Shown: positions 1 through 12,404, numbered from the stretch's first letter. The stretch is DNA of 64,000 nt from Labilibaculum filiforme (GCF_002843315.1 NZ_MVDD01000003.1:186001-250000); one strand, 5' to 3'. Notes: generated from the letters alone by a model not told the origin. Numbers and translations: made by a program.

Positions 1-1
1 T

Positions 2-2470
<2,469 letters not shown>

Positions 2471-2495
2471 TTTTATCGGTTTTTAGTTTTGATTT

Positions 2496-2525
2496 GGGGA
2501 ATTCCGAAAGGGATTCCCCGTTTTT
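2496..2525 (+). terminator. Rho-independent terminator of the GH2 gene
   Basis: A GGGGAAT arm, an imperfect middle and an ATTCCCC arm form a hairpin around a GAAA loop. It is followed by a short T run, 25 bp after the GH2 stop codon. Confidence 0.8.
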
Positions 2526-2559
2526 ATATTTCCAAAATCATAAAGAATATAACTTATTT

Positions 2560-2664
2560 GTTGGTGGTTGCGATACTTGGTCTCCAAAAGCGGAGCCAAT
2601 TGAAAAATACCGCATCTATCCAGGAAAATATCACTACCGCTTTACCATAATACCATTACAATAA
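2560..2664 (+). pseudogene. Orphan 3' fragment of a GH2 beta-galactosidase
   Basis: This 34-codon tail has its stop codon but no upstream coding region or start. It matches the end of the preceding GH2 gene except for two changes, one silent and one Lys to Glu. The mild changes suggest it was once the end of a real paralogous gene, or is an old duplication. It is not expected to be translated. Confidence 0.8.
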
Positions 2665-2689
2665 TTTTATCGGTTTTTAGTTTTGATTT

Positions 2690-2719
2690 GGGGAATTCCG
2701 AAAGGGATTCCCCGTTTTT
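2690..2719 (+). terminator. Duplicated copy of the GH2 terminator
   Basis: The hairpin is identical to that at 2496-2525 and is followed by a longer T tract (eight T). Confidence 0.75.
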
Positions 2720-3077
2720 TTTCATTTGTCTCAATCTATCTATTACGCATTATTGTGTTGATTTTCATCTTTTTACACCTACACACAACTACTAAGTATG
2801 TTTTATAATTGATCATCAAGACCGCAAATAATTACATGATTTACAATCAAAAGAACATTTCTTATAACGAGATTTATCAACTAACAACTCAATATCAATC
2901 CTTAAAAGCTATATGCTCCTCCTTACTATTCACGAGTCGCTCCATTTATAAATTTCCAAAGTGGTTTTATCTGTTTAATCAGATAGTAGTCCTTCTCTAA
3001 CATCCGAAGTTCAGAAAAACAACCAAAACCCTATTTCTAAACACTAAATTGAATACACATATCTTCTTAAATTATCA
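2720..3077. other. Non-coding AT-rich spacer between convergent transcripts
   Basis: The stretch lies between the GH2 gene and the end of the susCD operon. One short frame (2809-3000) lacks family features and a convincing ribosome binding site. I see no other structure here. Confidence 0.5.
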
Positions 3078-3109
3078 CCAAAAAAAGAGGATTGCGTAAG
3101 CAATCCTCT
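3078..3109 (-). terminator. Terminator of the susCD operon
   Basis: A perfect 10-bp stem (AGAGGATTGC / GCAATCCTCT) with a GTAA loop is followed on the minus strand by a T run. It lies 25 bp after the stop codon of the last lipoprotein gene. Confidence 0.93.
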
Positions 3110-3133
3110 CTAAAAAATTAGTTATATAACTTC

Positions 3134-3586
3134 TTAATTATAAACTTCTGTAGTTGTTAACGTACCACTAACCGAACTTGATGCTGTTGAAGCATCAGCG
3201 TTGGTAGTAGTTATTGTAATGGAACAAACACCTGTGGCCTTGTCGGCTACAACTACGTATGCATGAGTAAGAGTTTCTATTGTTTCAATTCCGGCTTCAT
3301 CCGTTACCGTTTTTTTCTCAACAGCAGTAACATTTACCATATAGTTCAACTCATCCGAAGTATCAGAATAAGCAGTTGTAACATACGATGTAATAAAATT
3401 ACCGTCCCAAACTGTTAATAAAGCTTCTTCGCGATAAATATTAATTTGATCCATTTTAGCATTATTTGTTTCCGTGATGGAATAAACAGCAGTCAAATCA
3501 ATATCTGGCACGTCATATTCCTCATATTCACACGAAAAAGTGGTAAAAACTAAAATGAGGCTTACTATTTTAATTAGATTCTTCAT
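3134..3586 (-). CDS. Small hypothetical lipoprotein of the PUL
   Basis: The start at MKNLIKIVSL is preferred over the longer frame (which begins at 3607) because it begins a proper lipoprotein signal ending in a lipobox-like FTTFSC at about residue 19. The mature part is about 130 residues, acidic at first and rich in Thr/Ser towards the C-terminus, with alternating hydrophobic and polar residues suggesting a small all-beta fold. I do not recognise a named family. It is the last gene of the susC-susD-SGBP operon, 47 bp after the SGBP gene and before a strong terminator. This placement and the lipobox suggest a surface or periplasmic accessory lipoprotein for glycan capture. Function is inferred from position only. 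Confidence 0.8.
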   Translation of the reverse strand: MKNLIKIVSLILVFTTFSCEYEEYDVPDIDLTAVYSITETNNAKMDQINIYREEALLTVWDGNFITSYVTTAYSDTSDELNYMVNVTAVEKKTVTDEAGIETIETLTHAYVVVADKATGVCSITITTTNADASTASSSVSGTLTTTEVYN

Positions 3587-3633
3587 AATTGTCTTTTTTT
3601 TACCCACCCCGAAGGGTGGGATGATAGTATTTA

Positions 3634-5229
3634 TTACGGTCTATTATCTGTTTCGATGATAGTTACATCATCAAAGTAAAGAATCGCATCTCCATTTACT
3701 CTAAAGCTAAAGAAACCAGGACCTGCATCAGGAACTACTTGATCTCTAGAAAAAGAAATCCACTCTCCTCTAGCTAAAGGATTTAAACCAGTCCAGAACT
3801 GCTGTCCTCCTGCTCCGTCATTCCAATAAAACCATGGTCCCATAGATGCTGTTGTTGTTGAAGGATCAATCCAAACCTTATATTTAATGGTATAGGTTTT
3901 TCCAGCTTCTAGTTCAACAGGATTATTTTCTGATGTACATCTTGTCCAATCTTCACCAGCTACACTTGTTAGTTTAATGGAATAATTCCCCGAAGCTACT
4001 TGTTCAGTACTGTATGCAACAGTTGGCGCATTGGTAGAAATCCAATCGTCTGCACCACTTTCGAAGCCATAAACACTCTCCGAAGTAAGTGTCACTACGT
4101 GAGGAGTAACGAGAATATCAGTAAACCCCTGAAGTGTTCTTTCATCCAACGACTCTAAATTACCACCAGCATAAGAAACTGTAACCACATCGTTTCCATA
4201 AATAGCTTCAGACAATTTTAAATCAATTATATTTCCAAAACTAGCATTTCTGGATACAGAGCTCACTGGTACAATTTTATCAAAACCATTTGGATTCGTA
4301 ACATGTACTGTAAAAAACTCTTCCTTGTCGGTGAACTCAACCAATTCGCCAGAAACACTCATTTGAATAGTTTCGTCAGACTTCTCGGTGATTGTTCCCA
4401 CTATTTCAAATGGCAAACTTGATTTAATTACCTTAATCTTCAAAGGAACATATTTCATTTTATTCCCGAAAGGCAAATTTTCACCTGATCTTGCAGCTGT
4501 TTGACGAGCAAAGAAGGTTCCCAAACGATAATAGTTCACAACCGCTGCAGAATCGGTACTTGTAGATGGAGAACCTCCATTCACAGACCAAGTAATTAAA
4601 TTTGGGCGTCCTTTTTCTGTCATATCAACAAATTTCAAAGATGCACCTGCTTCAATTTCTACAGTTGGCCAAGAAGCTGAATCTGCTAAAGTAACCTGTT
4701 GATTAAAATCAACATTAGCAATCTCAATATCCTCCTTAAATACTTTAAACGCCGATTGAATGGTATCGTAAACATCTACCATAAAAGTAGTATCAATTAC
4801 CCAAACATCTCCTTCTTTTACTGCTACCAATGTATCTAATCCTTCAAAAGTTACAGGATGTGGAAATGTATTTCTTAATCTGATTCCTTGTACTCCAGGC
4901 TTTGTAAATAAGATACTAACTGTTTCTTTTGTAGAAACCTCATCTAAATCTTTATCAATAAATTGAGTAAATGAAGTATCTTGTCTTACGATTACCCCCT
5001 TTAAAAATTTACAACCACTAGTATCGGCAAACGACCAAGAATGATCGATATAATTTTGAGATAAATCGGAAAAAGACAAGTAATTGTCTACTCCAACCAA
5101 TTTTGCATCTCCAAATGTACTGGTATACCAGTCTACATCAGAATAGTCATTTAGTGGTTCGTAATCCGCTTCGCAAGCAAACAGCATTGCTAAGGCGGAA
5201 AAAAGAAATAATATTTTTATATTTTTCAT
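3634..5229 (-). CDS. Surface glycan-binding lipoprotein (SusE/SGBP-B position)
   Basis: Starting at MKNIKILFLF gives a lipoprotein signal with the lipobox Cys (LFAC) at about residue 19. The N-terminal half has a PKD/Ig-like stretch (about residues 180-270), followed by an Ig-like domain. The last 140 residues, from YGFESGADDW to YFDDVTIIE, look like a CBM4/9-type jelly-roll carbohydrate-binding module, with Trp and Tyr residues that could stack on sugar rings. It follows susD by 14 bp, where SGBPs normally lie in Bacteroidota PULs. The expected role is outer-membrane surface capture of the glycan and its handover to SusCD. The ligand cannot be read from the sequence. Confidence 0.85.
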   Translation of the reverse strand: MKNIKILFLFSALAMLFACEADYEPLNDYSDVDWYTSTFGDAKLVGVDNYLSFSDLSQNYIDHSWSFADTSGCKFLKGVIVRQDTSFTQFIDKDLDEVSTKETVSILFTKPGVQGIRLRNTFPHPVTFEGLDTLVAVKEGDVWVIDTTFMVDVYDTIQSAFKVFKEDIEIANVDFNQQVTLADSASWPTVEIEAGASLKFVDMTEKGRPNLITWSVNGGSPSTSTDSAAVVNYYRLGTFFARQTAARSGENLPFGNKMKYVPLKIKVIKSSLPFEIVGTITEKSDETIQMSVSGELVEFTDKEEFFTVHVTNPNGFDKIVPVSSVSRNASFGNIIDLKLSEAIYGNDVVTVSYAGGNLESLDERTLQGFTDILVTPHVVTLTSESVYGFESGADDWISTNAPTVAYSTEQVASGNYSIKLTSVAGEDWTRCTSENNPVELEAGKTYTIKYKVWIDPSTTTASMGPWFYWNDGAGGQQFWTGLNPLARGEWISFSRDQVVPDAGPGFFSFRVNGDAILYFDDVTIIETDNRP

Positions 5230-5243
5230 AATCTCTTGCATTT

Positions 5244-7019
5244 TTAGTTAACCTCCGAGTTAGCTGTAGTTTCACTTGTTGGAATTGGCCAATAAGAGTG
5301 CTTTGCTTCGTTATAATTCTTTGCAGCCTGAACAAGATCCATTGATTTATAATCATAATCTTCTAAAGTGGCATGTTGCAATAAACCGCCCCATCTTGTT
5401 ACCTCTTTATTTTGAATATCGCTATAGAATGTATAATCTGTTCTTTTATAATATCTGTTCGATAAATCCTCGAAACGAGACTTGGTAATTCCCCATCTTC
5501 TCATATCTAACTGACGAATTGCATATCCTTCTGCAGATAGTTCCAATGGACGTTCCTGATACATCAAATGATCCATTAGAGATTGAGCAGTATAACTTAC
5601 CTCATCGTGTGTTGAACTAGAATATTCGCTTGATGCACTAGTTCCAAGCAATTTTAGCGCCGAACGATAACGAACTTTATTAATATATTTTAGTGCTTCC
5701 GTAACACCTCCGTCATTTGTTCCTCCTTTAATTAGACACTCAGCATACATCAATAACACATCAGCATAACGAATTACTCTAAAATTAATTCCCGATTTTT
5801 GATTGGTTGTTTTTTCTGTATTTAAAATATCCCAATTGGTCATCTTTCTCCAATATCCACATTCAGAATTGTTAAAAGCAGTTCCATCAGCCGTAACACT
5901 ACCTTCGTAGTAGGTCATGTCTTTATCCTCTACTAATGCTACAGAATAAGATGTTCTTAATGAAAAAACTCTTAACCGTTCAGTACCGTCCTCTTCAGTA
6001 ACGATATTACGTGGATCTGTTGGATCCATAGGATCTTCCATGTATGCCATTAATAGCCAATTACTTGGATAAACAGATCTCCATCCACCCACCGGACTAA
6101 ACTGCATGTGATAAGTGTTAGATGTTCCTTCGGCGGACCATTCACTCTCCTCCACTTTAGTATTTGCATTGTAAGCAATCTCCAAAATTGATTCCTGATT
6201 CCACTCACCCTGTGTAGTAAAATTATCAGCCACATCAACTAATTGATAGTTCCCACCATCAATTACCTCTTTAAAAAGAAGAGCTGCACTTGTATAATCT
6301 TTTGCATATAAATAGCTTTTTCCTAAAACAGTAGTTGCAGCACCTGAAGTAACACGTCCTAAATTACTATCATTATCTGCAGCACCGCTATCAGAATAAG
6401 TAGTCCATGTTTCGGGTAAATTTTTACGTGCATACTCAAGGTCTGCAGTAAAAAATTCTCTTATTACACTTGCATCGGTTAGTGGTTGATTAAAATCAGC
6501 TTCGCCTTCCGGAACAAAATCATACAAAATTACGTTCCCATTGTTAAAAGAACTATGCAGATAAAAGTAAAATAAACCTCTAAAAAAACGTGCTTGTCCC
6601 ATTTGAACGGTCCATTCTTCTAATTCAGCCTCTGTTTTCATGGCACTTTCAATTCCATTCAATCCAGCAATTACCTCATTGGCACGAAAGATTCCTTTGT
6701 ATAAATTATCCCATTTATTATTTGCACCACTTGACGATGCCGTAAATATTTGCAAATAATATTCATCTGAAGTATTTGGTCTTCCCCAACCTGGAAAACT
6801 TAAGTCGGTTCTTTTTGTTTCTTCAGCCACACTCATCAATCCAGGATTACGAAACTGATTGTACACAGCCGTTAATCCCTTACTACAATCAGATAGATTA
6901 TTCCAATAACTCGCGGTCGAAATCTCATTTGGATTCACCTCAGTAAGGAAATCATCACAACTACTAAAGGATAATAGAATCGAAGCAGCTGCTAAATATT
7001 TTAATATTTTTATTTTCAT
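5244..7019 (-). CDS. susD: SusD/RagB family outer-membrane glycan-binding lipoprotein
   Basis: The 591-residue protein begins with a lipoprotein signal and lipobox (FSSC at about residue 21) followed by DDFLTEVNPNE, the usual SusD start. The TPR-rich SusD fold is indicated by TASYWNNLSD, by YFYLHSSFNNG and by the C-terminal RYADVLLMYAEC segment, all typical of the family. It should form the lid over the SusC transporter and bind oligosaccharide at the cell surface. It lies 18 bp downstream of susC in the same operon. Substrate specificity is not predictable from sequence alone; the neighbouring GH2, GH3, GH29 and L-galactose genes suggest a galactose/L-galactose or fucose-decorated glycan. 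Confidence 0.95.
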   Translation of the reverse strand: MKIKILKYLAAASILLSFSSCDDFLTEVNPNEISTASYWNNLSDCSKGLTAVYNQFRNPGLMSVAEETKRTDLSFPGWGRPNTSDEYYLQIFTASSSGANNKWDNLYKGIFRANEVIAGLNGIESAMKTEAELEEWTVQMGQARFFRGLFYFYLHSSFNNGNVILYDFVPEGEADFNQPLTDASVIREFFTADLEYARKNLPETWTTYSDSGAADNDSNLGRVTSGAATTVLGKSYLYAKDYTSAALLFKEVIDGGNYQLVDVADNFTTQGEWNQESILEIAYNANTKVEESEWSAEGTSNTYHMQFSPVGGWRSVYPSNWLLMAYMEDPMDPTDPRNIVTEEDGTERLRVFSLRTSYSVALVEDKDMTYYEGSVTADGTAFNNSECGYWRKMTNWDILNTEKTTNQKSGINFRVIRYADVLLMYAECLIKGGTNDGGVTEALKYINKVRYRSALKLLGTSASSEYSSSTHDEVSYTAQSLMDHLMYQERPLELSAEGYAIRQLDMRRWGITKSRFEDLSNRYYKRTDYTFYSDIQNKEVTRWGGLLQHATLEDYDYKSMDLVQAAKNYNEAKHSYWPIPTSETTANSEVN

Positions 7020-7037
7020 AACTTTTCACTTTAAATA

Positions 7038-10000
7038 TTAGAAATCAAGCTGTATACCTACTCTGTATTGAGAACTAATAGGGTAATTACCTTTATCTAA
7101 ACCTCTGGTTGCCAATCCATCATTACCAACTTCAGGATCGTAACCTGTATACTCTGTAAAAGTCAAAGGATTATCGGCAGCTACGTAAAATCTTAATTTC
7201 GTAAGACCTACTTTATTAATGATATGATTAGGCATAGTGTATCCTAATGTTACATTACGCAAACGAACAAACGATCCATCTTCTACCCAAATATCAGCCC
7301 ATGCACGGTAATTATCGTGACTACCACCTCGGTTGGCAGGAATTACGCCATAAGGATTATCTGGTGACCATTGATACAATAGATCTTTATGCGTACCTGC
7401 TGTGTAAGCAAAAATCTTTGAACCATTAATTACTTCTTGTCCAACAGCCGCGAACCATTGCATAGAGAAATCGAATCCTTTATAATCGCAGTTAAAGTTT
7501 AAACCAACTTCAAATTCTGGAGTACCACTACCTCCATAAACACGATCACTTTCGTCGATTACATTATTTCCATCCTGATCCACATAGATTAAATCACCCA
7601 TTTTTGCACCAGAATTAATTTTTTGGTAATCTGCTAATTTTGCTTCCGTGTTTATGATTCCATTAGTTTCCATAACCATGTATGCACCAGCTTCGTACCC
7701 TTCTCTAATTACTGTAATTTTATCGCTGTTACCACTTACGTTGATAGGATTACCATTGGAGAAATAGGAAATTGGATTAGATCCTTTCATTTTAGTAATC
7801 TCATTTTCATTTTTAGAAAAAGTACCGTTTACCGACCAAGTAAATTTGCCATGATTTCGATAACCAACAGCCAATTCAACTCCTCGGTTACTCATATCAC
7901 CTACGTTAAGAATAACATCCTGATTTTGTCCTGCTCCTGCAGCTGTAGGAATTAATAGTGGGAATAACAAATCTTCCTTTTGTGTATCGTAGTAATCAGC
8001 AGTGATCGTTAATTTATTATCAAACAATCCTAAATCAATACCAATATTTTTCTGAATAGAAGTTTCCCACTGCACATATGGATTAGCATAACCAGTTTGA
8101 ATACCTCCTGTAGCTAGATTTGGATTTCCTTCACTACCAAAAGGATAGTCGTACCCAAAGCTTATGGTTGGTGAATTACTGTAATCCAAGAAACTCTGAT
8201 TACCAGTAGTACCATAACTACCTCTTAGTTTAAACGAATTAACCGGAGTTTGTAAGTCTTGCCAAAAATGTTCATCAGAAACGTTCCAACCAACAGAAGC
8301 AGATGGGAAAGTTCCCCAACGATTATCTTCTCCAAATCTCGACGATCCATCATGACGCACACTCACACTTAACAAATACCGACCTTTATAGTCGTATTGA
8401 GCACGAGCTAATAATCCAACCAAAGTGCTATTTTTATCCTGACTCCAACCTGTTCCAATTCCAACAGCTGGCTCAGTCGTTGTTTGACCAAGATTTTGAA
8501 CTTCATTACTAGTTATATCCTGTCCTGAAGCCCAAAAACTAGTGTAAGTATATTTTTCAGCCGATGCTACTGCCAACAACTTAATTTTGTGATCTCCTAG
8601 ACTTTTTGTGTAATTCAAACCACCATCCCAAGTAAAACTGGTATTACGACTACTTTGATCTTTAATACCAGAACGTGTATTTGAATTAATAATTAATTCT
8701 CCTTCATCGTCATAAACTTCAAACAAAGGATTAATCGTTACTCTCGTATCGTTTCCATACAACATACTTAAAGAACCTGTAAAGTTTAAACCTTTGGCTA
8801 ATTCAAGGTTTATATTTACATTTCCATTAAACTGTTCTCCGTTCCGTACATCTGTTTGTTTTAACTTTGCCATTACAGTACCTAATTGCTGCTGGTCATT
8901 TCCTAAGGTTCCTGCTCCTGTAAATGAAACCGCATTAGGATCTAAAGATGCTTGATAAGGTTTGTATTTGTATGCTTCGTATAACAAATTATAAGATGCA
9001 TAAGCTTGTTCTTCCACTCTAGCTCCTAAACTTGTTTTAATAGTCCATTTTCCTTTTGTGAAAGATGTATTTGCTCTTACATTATAACGCTCGTAATTGG
9101 AATTAATTAAAGTTCCTTCTTGTTCGAAATACGAACCAACAACATTGTAAGTTAAATCTTTTTTACCCCCTGAAATACTAACATTATGATTTTGAATAGA
9201 TGCATTATCATTTTCAATAACATCCATGATATTAGTGTTATTCGTAAAATTATCTGTCGAATTCTCAAGAGAAGTCCAGACATTATCCGAATTAGATGCT
9301 GCATCTAAATGGTTTTTATTCATGAAAAATGAATAAAAGTAATCTTCAAAATCAAGTAACTCGATACCCGAAGTAATTTTCTGAATTCCGTAATAACTGT
9401 TTACAGAAACTTTCATTTCTCCGGCCTTACCTTGTTTAGTAGTGATTAAGATAACCCCAGCAGCACCTCTAGTACCATAAATTGCACAAGAAGCCGCATC
9501 TTTCAAAATATCGATGGTCTCAATTTCACTATTAGCCAAACGAGGATCACCATTTTGAGGAATTCCGTCTACAACGAAAAGTGGTGAATTCTGTCCATTA
9601 ATAGAACTAATACCACGAATTTGGATATTAGAAGAGGCACCTGGCGCACCAGAACTAGCTTGAACACTAACCCCAGCTACTGTTCCTTGTAAAGCACTAC
9701 CCAAATCGGAAGTTGAAATTTTCTCCAGATCCTCAGACTTCACCTGAACTACCGCACCTGAAATTTCTTTTTTCCTTTGAGTTCCGTAACCAATCGCAAT
9801 AACTTCGTTCAAGTCATACGATTGAGGTTCCAATGCAACGTTAAGTTGCCCACTTGAAATCGTTTTCTCCAACGTTTCCATTCCCATAAAACTAAAAACA
9901 AGCACTTCGCCTTTATTAGCTTTAATACTGTAATGTCCATCAATGTCAGTAATTGTACCTATAGTTTTACCTTTAAGCACAACACTTACTCCGGGAATTG

Positions 10001-10136
10001 ATAGGTTATCTTCGCTAGAAACCACCTTTCCTTGGACTTGAATTTCTTGACCATACATATTAAAGGTCAACATCAACAAGAGGGATAAGACTATACCTCT
10101 CGCCTTCCATGAACTTATGTACCTTATGTCCTTCAT
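7038..10136 (-). CDS. susC: SusC/RagA family TonB-dependent outer-membrane transporter
   Basis: The start at MKDIRYISSW is chosen because a signal peptide follows, cleaved near FNMYGQ. An N-terminal carboxypeptidase-D-like domain (VQGKVVSSEDNLSIPGVSV) is followed by the TonB plug with the SusC signature (GYGTQRKKEISGAV, then the VVDGIPQNGDPRLANSEIETI region) and a 22-strand barrel to the C-terminal Phe. About 1,032 residues is normal for the family. It imports oligosaccharide across the outer membrane with SusD. It is the first gene of the operon, with a -7 box TACATTTG at 10195-10202 and a shared PUL operator candidate further upstream. Confidence 0.95.
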   Translation of the reverse strand: MKDIRYISSWKARGIVLSLLLMLTFNMYGQEIQVQGKVVSSEDNLSIPGVSVVLKGKTIGTITDIDGHYSIKANKGEVLVFSFMGMETLEKTISSGQLNVALEPQSYDLNEVIAIGYGTQRKKEISGAVVQVKSEDLEKISTSDLGSALQGTVAGVSVQASSGAPGASSNIQIRGISSINGQNSPLFVVDGIPQNGDPRLANSEIETIDILKDAASCAIYGTRGAAGVILITTKQGKAGEMKVSVNSYYGIQKITSGIELLDFEDYFYSFFMNKNHLDAASNSDNVWTSLENSTDNFTNNTNIMDVIENDNASIQNHNVSISGGKKDLTYNVVGSYFEQEGTLINSNYERYNVRANTSFTKGKWTIKTSLGARVEEQAYASYNLLYEAYKYKPYQASLDPNAVSFTGAGTLGNDQQQLGTVMAKLKQTDVRNGEQFNGNVNINLELAKGLNFTGSLSMLYGNDTRVTINPLFEVYDDEGELIINSNTRSGIKDQSSRNTSFTWDGGLNYTKSLGDHKIKLLAVASAEKYTYTSFWASGQDITSNEVQNLGQTTTEPAVGIGTGWSQDKNSTLVGLLARAQYDYKGRYLLSVSVRHDGSSRFGEDNRWGTFPSASVGWNVSDEHFWQDLQTPVNSFKLRGSYGTTGNQSFLDYSNSPTISFGYDYPFGSEGNPNLATGGIQTGYANPYVQWETSIQKNIGIDLGLFDNKLTITADYYDTQKEDLLFPLLIPTAAGAGQNQDVILNVGDMSNRGVELAVGYRNHGKFTWSVNGTFSKNENEITKMKGSNPISYFSNGNPINVSGNSDKITVIREGYEAGAYMVMETNGIINTEAKLADYQKINSGAKMGDLIYVDQDGNNVIDESDRVYGGSGTPEFEVGLNFNCDYKGFDFSMQWFAAVGQEVINGSKIFAYTAGTHKDLLYQWSPDNPYGVIPANRGGSHDNYRAWADIWVEDGSFVRLRNVTLGYTMPNHIINKVGLTKLRFYVAADNPLTFTEYTGYDPEVGNDGLATRGLDKGNYPISSQYRVGIQLDF

Positions 10137-10194
10137 AAAATTTAAAAATAGATTAGTTTTAAACAATTATCTGCATCTTTTACACTTTCTGAAA

Positions 10195-10258
10195 CAAATG
10201 TACTTTTCGTAAATGCAAACGTTGGAAAAAATTAGTTTCAATAGAAGGGGGATTTTTG
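10195..10258 (-). promoter_or_regulatory. Promoter and candidate HTCS operator of the susC operon
   Basis: On the coding strand the -7 box TACATTTG (10195-10202) fits the Bacteroidota TAnnTTTG consensus. There is no good -33 TTTG at the usual spacing. The motif CAAAAATCCCCC (10247-10258) ends 44 nt upstream of the -7 box. The same motif and spacing recur at three other PUL promoters, which suggests an activator site. Confidence 0.65.
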
Positions 10259-10548
10259 TTAAAAAATGTAAAAACACCAATTTTCAACACTTAAATCATT
10301 CAAAAACAACACTCCTACAGCATTCTAAACAACAATAAAAGAACCCTACCTAAGTCTTTATCAATCAAAACAAACCAGATGTAAAATCTTATTTACCCCT
10401 GCTAATTAAAGATATTTTCCCTCGGGTAGAATTGCACACGAACAACTCTTCCTTTTATTCAACTATGAAATACAAAATACCTGAAACAAAGCAAAACTAA
10501 TTAGTACACAATAGCAATACAACCTGTTATACGACAGTTAACTAAAAC
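10259..10548. other. Long upstream region of susC without genes
   Basis: AT-rich DNA between the susC promoter and the GH29 terminator. A possible further motif, TATTTTCCC next to CTCGGGTAG (10412-10428), resembles the C-run operator candidate, but its spacing fits no visible -7 box. I see no gene. Confidence 0.4.
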
Positions 10549-10575
10549 AAAAAAGAGGTGCCATAAGGCACCTCT
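10549..10575 (-). terminator. Terminator of the GH29 gene
   Basis: A perfect stem AGAGGTGCC / GGCACCTCT with an ATAA loop is followed on the minus strand by a T-rich run. It lies 40 bp after the GH29 stop codon. Confidence 0.92.
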
Positions 10576-10615
10576 ACACACAATTTCACTAACTAATTAA
10601 CTATCTAACAACAAA

Positions 10616-12136
10616 TTAATTCAATTCCACTACGAACGCACATGCATACTTTGCATTGGCATCAACGGTTGTTTTAATTTTAAGTCCTGCCTCATCCACT
10701 TGCCATTCACAAGCTTCATCTAATCCCAACATTTTCACCGACTTGATCTTTTCCTTGCAAACAGTACTTCCAGTAGCAAATGATTCAACAAGATATTCTC
10801 CATTTTCAGCAATATCCATCGCAATCACATATATTTTACCATCCTTTTGAGTAAACCGAAAATCAGCAGCCGTAAGATTTTTATTTTTCCCTTCGGTATG
10901 ATGACCCGTTTTAACTTCTGTAGGTCCTTCTCCGAAGATAGTCCATGGGCGTGTTCCGTAAATGGCTTCGCCATTTTTACTCAACCAACTTCCCATTTCA
11001 AGTAAAATATCTGCTTGATCTTGAGGTATTGTACCATCGGCTTTTGGGCCTACATTAAGCAGCATATTCCCATTTTTACTCACAATATCAATTAAATCAT
11101 CAATTAATGTATTTGCATCTTTCGAAATCCAATTGGTAGTATAACACCAACTATTTGTACCTATAGAGGTATCTGTTTGCCAAGGAAATTTTCTGATATC
11201 TGCTGATTTACCACGTTCAATATCTAAAACATTGGTTCCTTCGGGAAAAGTTTCGTGCTTAAAGTTCTTGGTTTGTAACACAACATCTTTATTCCAATCA
11301 ATTCCCTTATTATAATAGTAAGCCGCAAGTTTTGCATGATATGGTACAAACTCATCGTGATCCAAAACAAAATCAAACCAAAGAATATCAGGTTGATAAT
11401 TATCAATGATATCTTGAGTTCGGTTCCACCACATATCTAAAAATTCTTGATCGGCAGGAGCATAATGTTCATGTTCACGTGCATATAAATCGGCATACTC
11501 AGGGTTTGCAGTATCAAAGCCTTTTTTATGAGTGTAGTAATTCCAATTAAAAGCATAATGAGAAGAGGCTCCAAAATATAAACCGGCATCTTTAGTTGCT
11601 TTTGAAATTTCCCCTATCACATCACGTTTCGGTCCCATATCTGCAGCATTCCAACGAGTAAAATGTGACTTATACATTGCAAAACCATCATGATGTTCTG
11701 CTACTGGAACGATATATTTTGCTCCGGCTTTTTTAAATAAATCTACCCATTCTGTAGCATTAAACTTTTCAGCTTTAAACATTGGAATAAAATCTTTATA
11801 ACCAAACTCCCCTAAATTTCCGTAGGTTTCCACATGATGAGCATTAACTCCGGTTCCCGTATTCTCAACCATTTCTCCGGTTGGACTCCACAAAACTGAA
11901 TCCATATACATTAAACGGGGATACCATTCCGAGCCGTAAGCAGGCACACTATAGGGACCCCAATGAATAAAAATACCTAATTTGGCGTCTTGGAACCAAG
12001 CTGGAGTTTGATATTTGGCCAAAGAGTTCCAATTCTCCTCAAAAGGTTCACTATTCACCATTGTGGAATCTTTACTATTCACACAGGAAACAAATAGAGT
12101 TCCTACTAACAACATACTTATTGCAAGTTTTTTCAT
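10616..12136 (-). CDS. GH29 alpha-L-fucosidase family lipoprotein (possibly alpha-L-galactosidase)
   Basis: The start at MKKLAISMLL gives a lipoprotein signal with a lipobox Cys (LFVSC). The GH29 (beta/alpha)8 barrel is clear: LGIFIHWGPYSVPAYGSEWY near the N-terminus, then HHDGFAMYKSHFTRWNA, then PDILWFDF, whose Asp (about residue 255) is at the expected catalytic nucleophile position. NGNMLLNVGPKADG closes the barrel, followed by a small C-terminal beta domain. It should release alpha-L-fucose, or alpha-L-galactose, which differs only at C6; some GH29 members use L-galactosides. It is a single-gene transcript with its own promoter and terminator, between the susC operon and the HTCS. The nearby L-galactose catabolic operon makes the L-galactosidase option worth testing. 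Confidence 0.92.
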   Translation of the reverse strand: MKKLAISMLLVGTLFVSCVNSKDSTMVNSEPFEENWNSLAKYQTPAWFQDAKLGIFIHWGPYSVPAYGSEWYPRLMYMDSVLWSPTGEMVENTGTGVNAHHVETYGNLGEFGYKDFIPMFKAEKFNATEWVDLFKKAGAKYIVPVAEHHDGFAMYKSHFTRWNAADMGPKRDVIGEISKATKDAGLYFGASSHYAFNWNYYTHKKGFDTANPEYADLYAREHEHYAPADQEFLDMWWNRTQDIIDNYQPDILWFDFVLDHDEFVPYHAKLAAYYYNKGIDWNKDVVLQTKNFKHETFPEGTNVLDIERGKSADIRKFPWQTDTSIGTNSWCYTTNWISKDANTLIDDLIDIVSKNGNMLLNVGPKADGTIPQDQADILLEMGSWLSKNGEAIYGTRPWTIFGEGPTEVKTGHHTEGKNKNLTAADFRFTQKDGKIYVIAMDIAENGEYLVESFATGSTVCKEKIKSVKMLGLDEACEWQVDEAGLKIKTTVDANAKYACAFVVELN

Positions 12137-12246
12137 CTTTTCTTTGTTAATTTCAAGTTGAACAATCTGCATTTTCATAAAAACAAAACTTTTTTACTCT
12201 CCTGCAAATTGTTTAATAATTTTAAAAGTGTACTTAGATCGCGATT

Positions 12247-12310
12247 CAAAAATACATGTTGCAAACTCCTTGTACAGATAGAAACTGCGACTATTACAGG
12301 GGGGAATTTC
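12247..12310 (-). promoter_or_regulatory. Promoter and candidate HTCS operator of GH29
   Basis: On the coding strand, GAAATTCCCCCC (12299-12310) ends 44 nt upstream of a perfect -7 box TATTTTTG (12247-12254). Motif and spacing match those of the susC promoter. The rest of the 331-bp gap to the HTCS gene shows no gene. Confidence 0.65.
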
Positions 12311-12404
12311 TCACAGCTGTCCCTATTGCAGACTGAAAGGGACATTTATAAACTATTTAAGGGTATTTTTTCAATCAGGCTTTAATAATCCATTAAAGAC
12401 TATA

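Noticed and set aside
2809-3000. 63-codon frame on the plus strand
   Set aside because: No recognisable features or ribosome binding site; lies in AT-rich spacer between convergent terminators.
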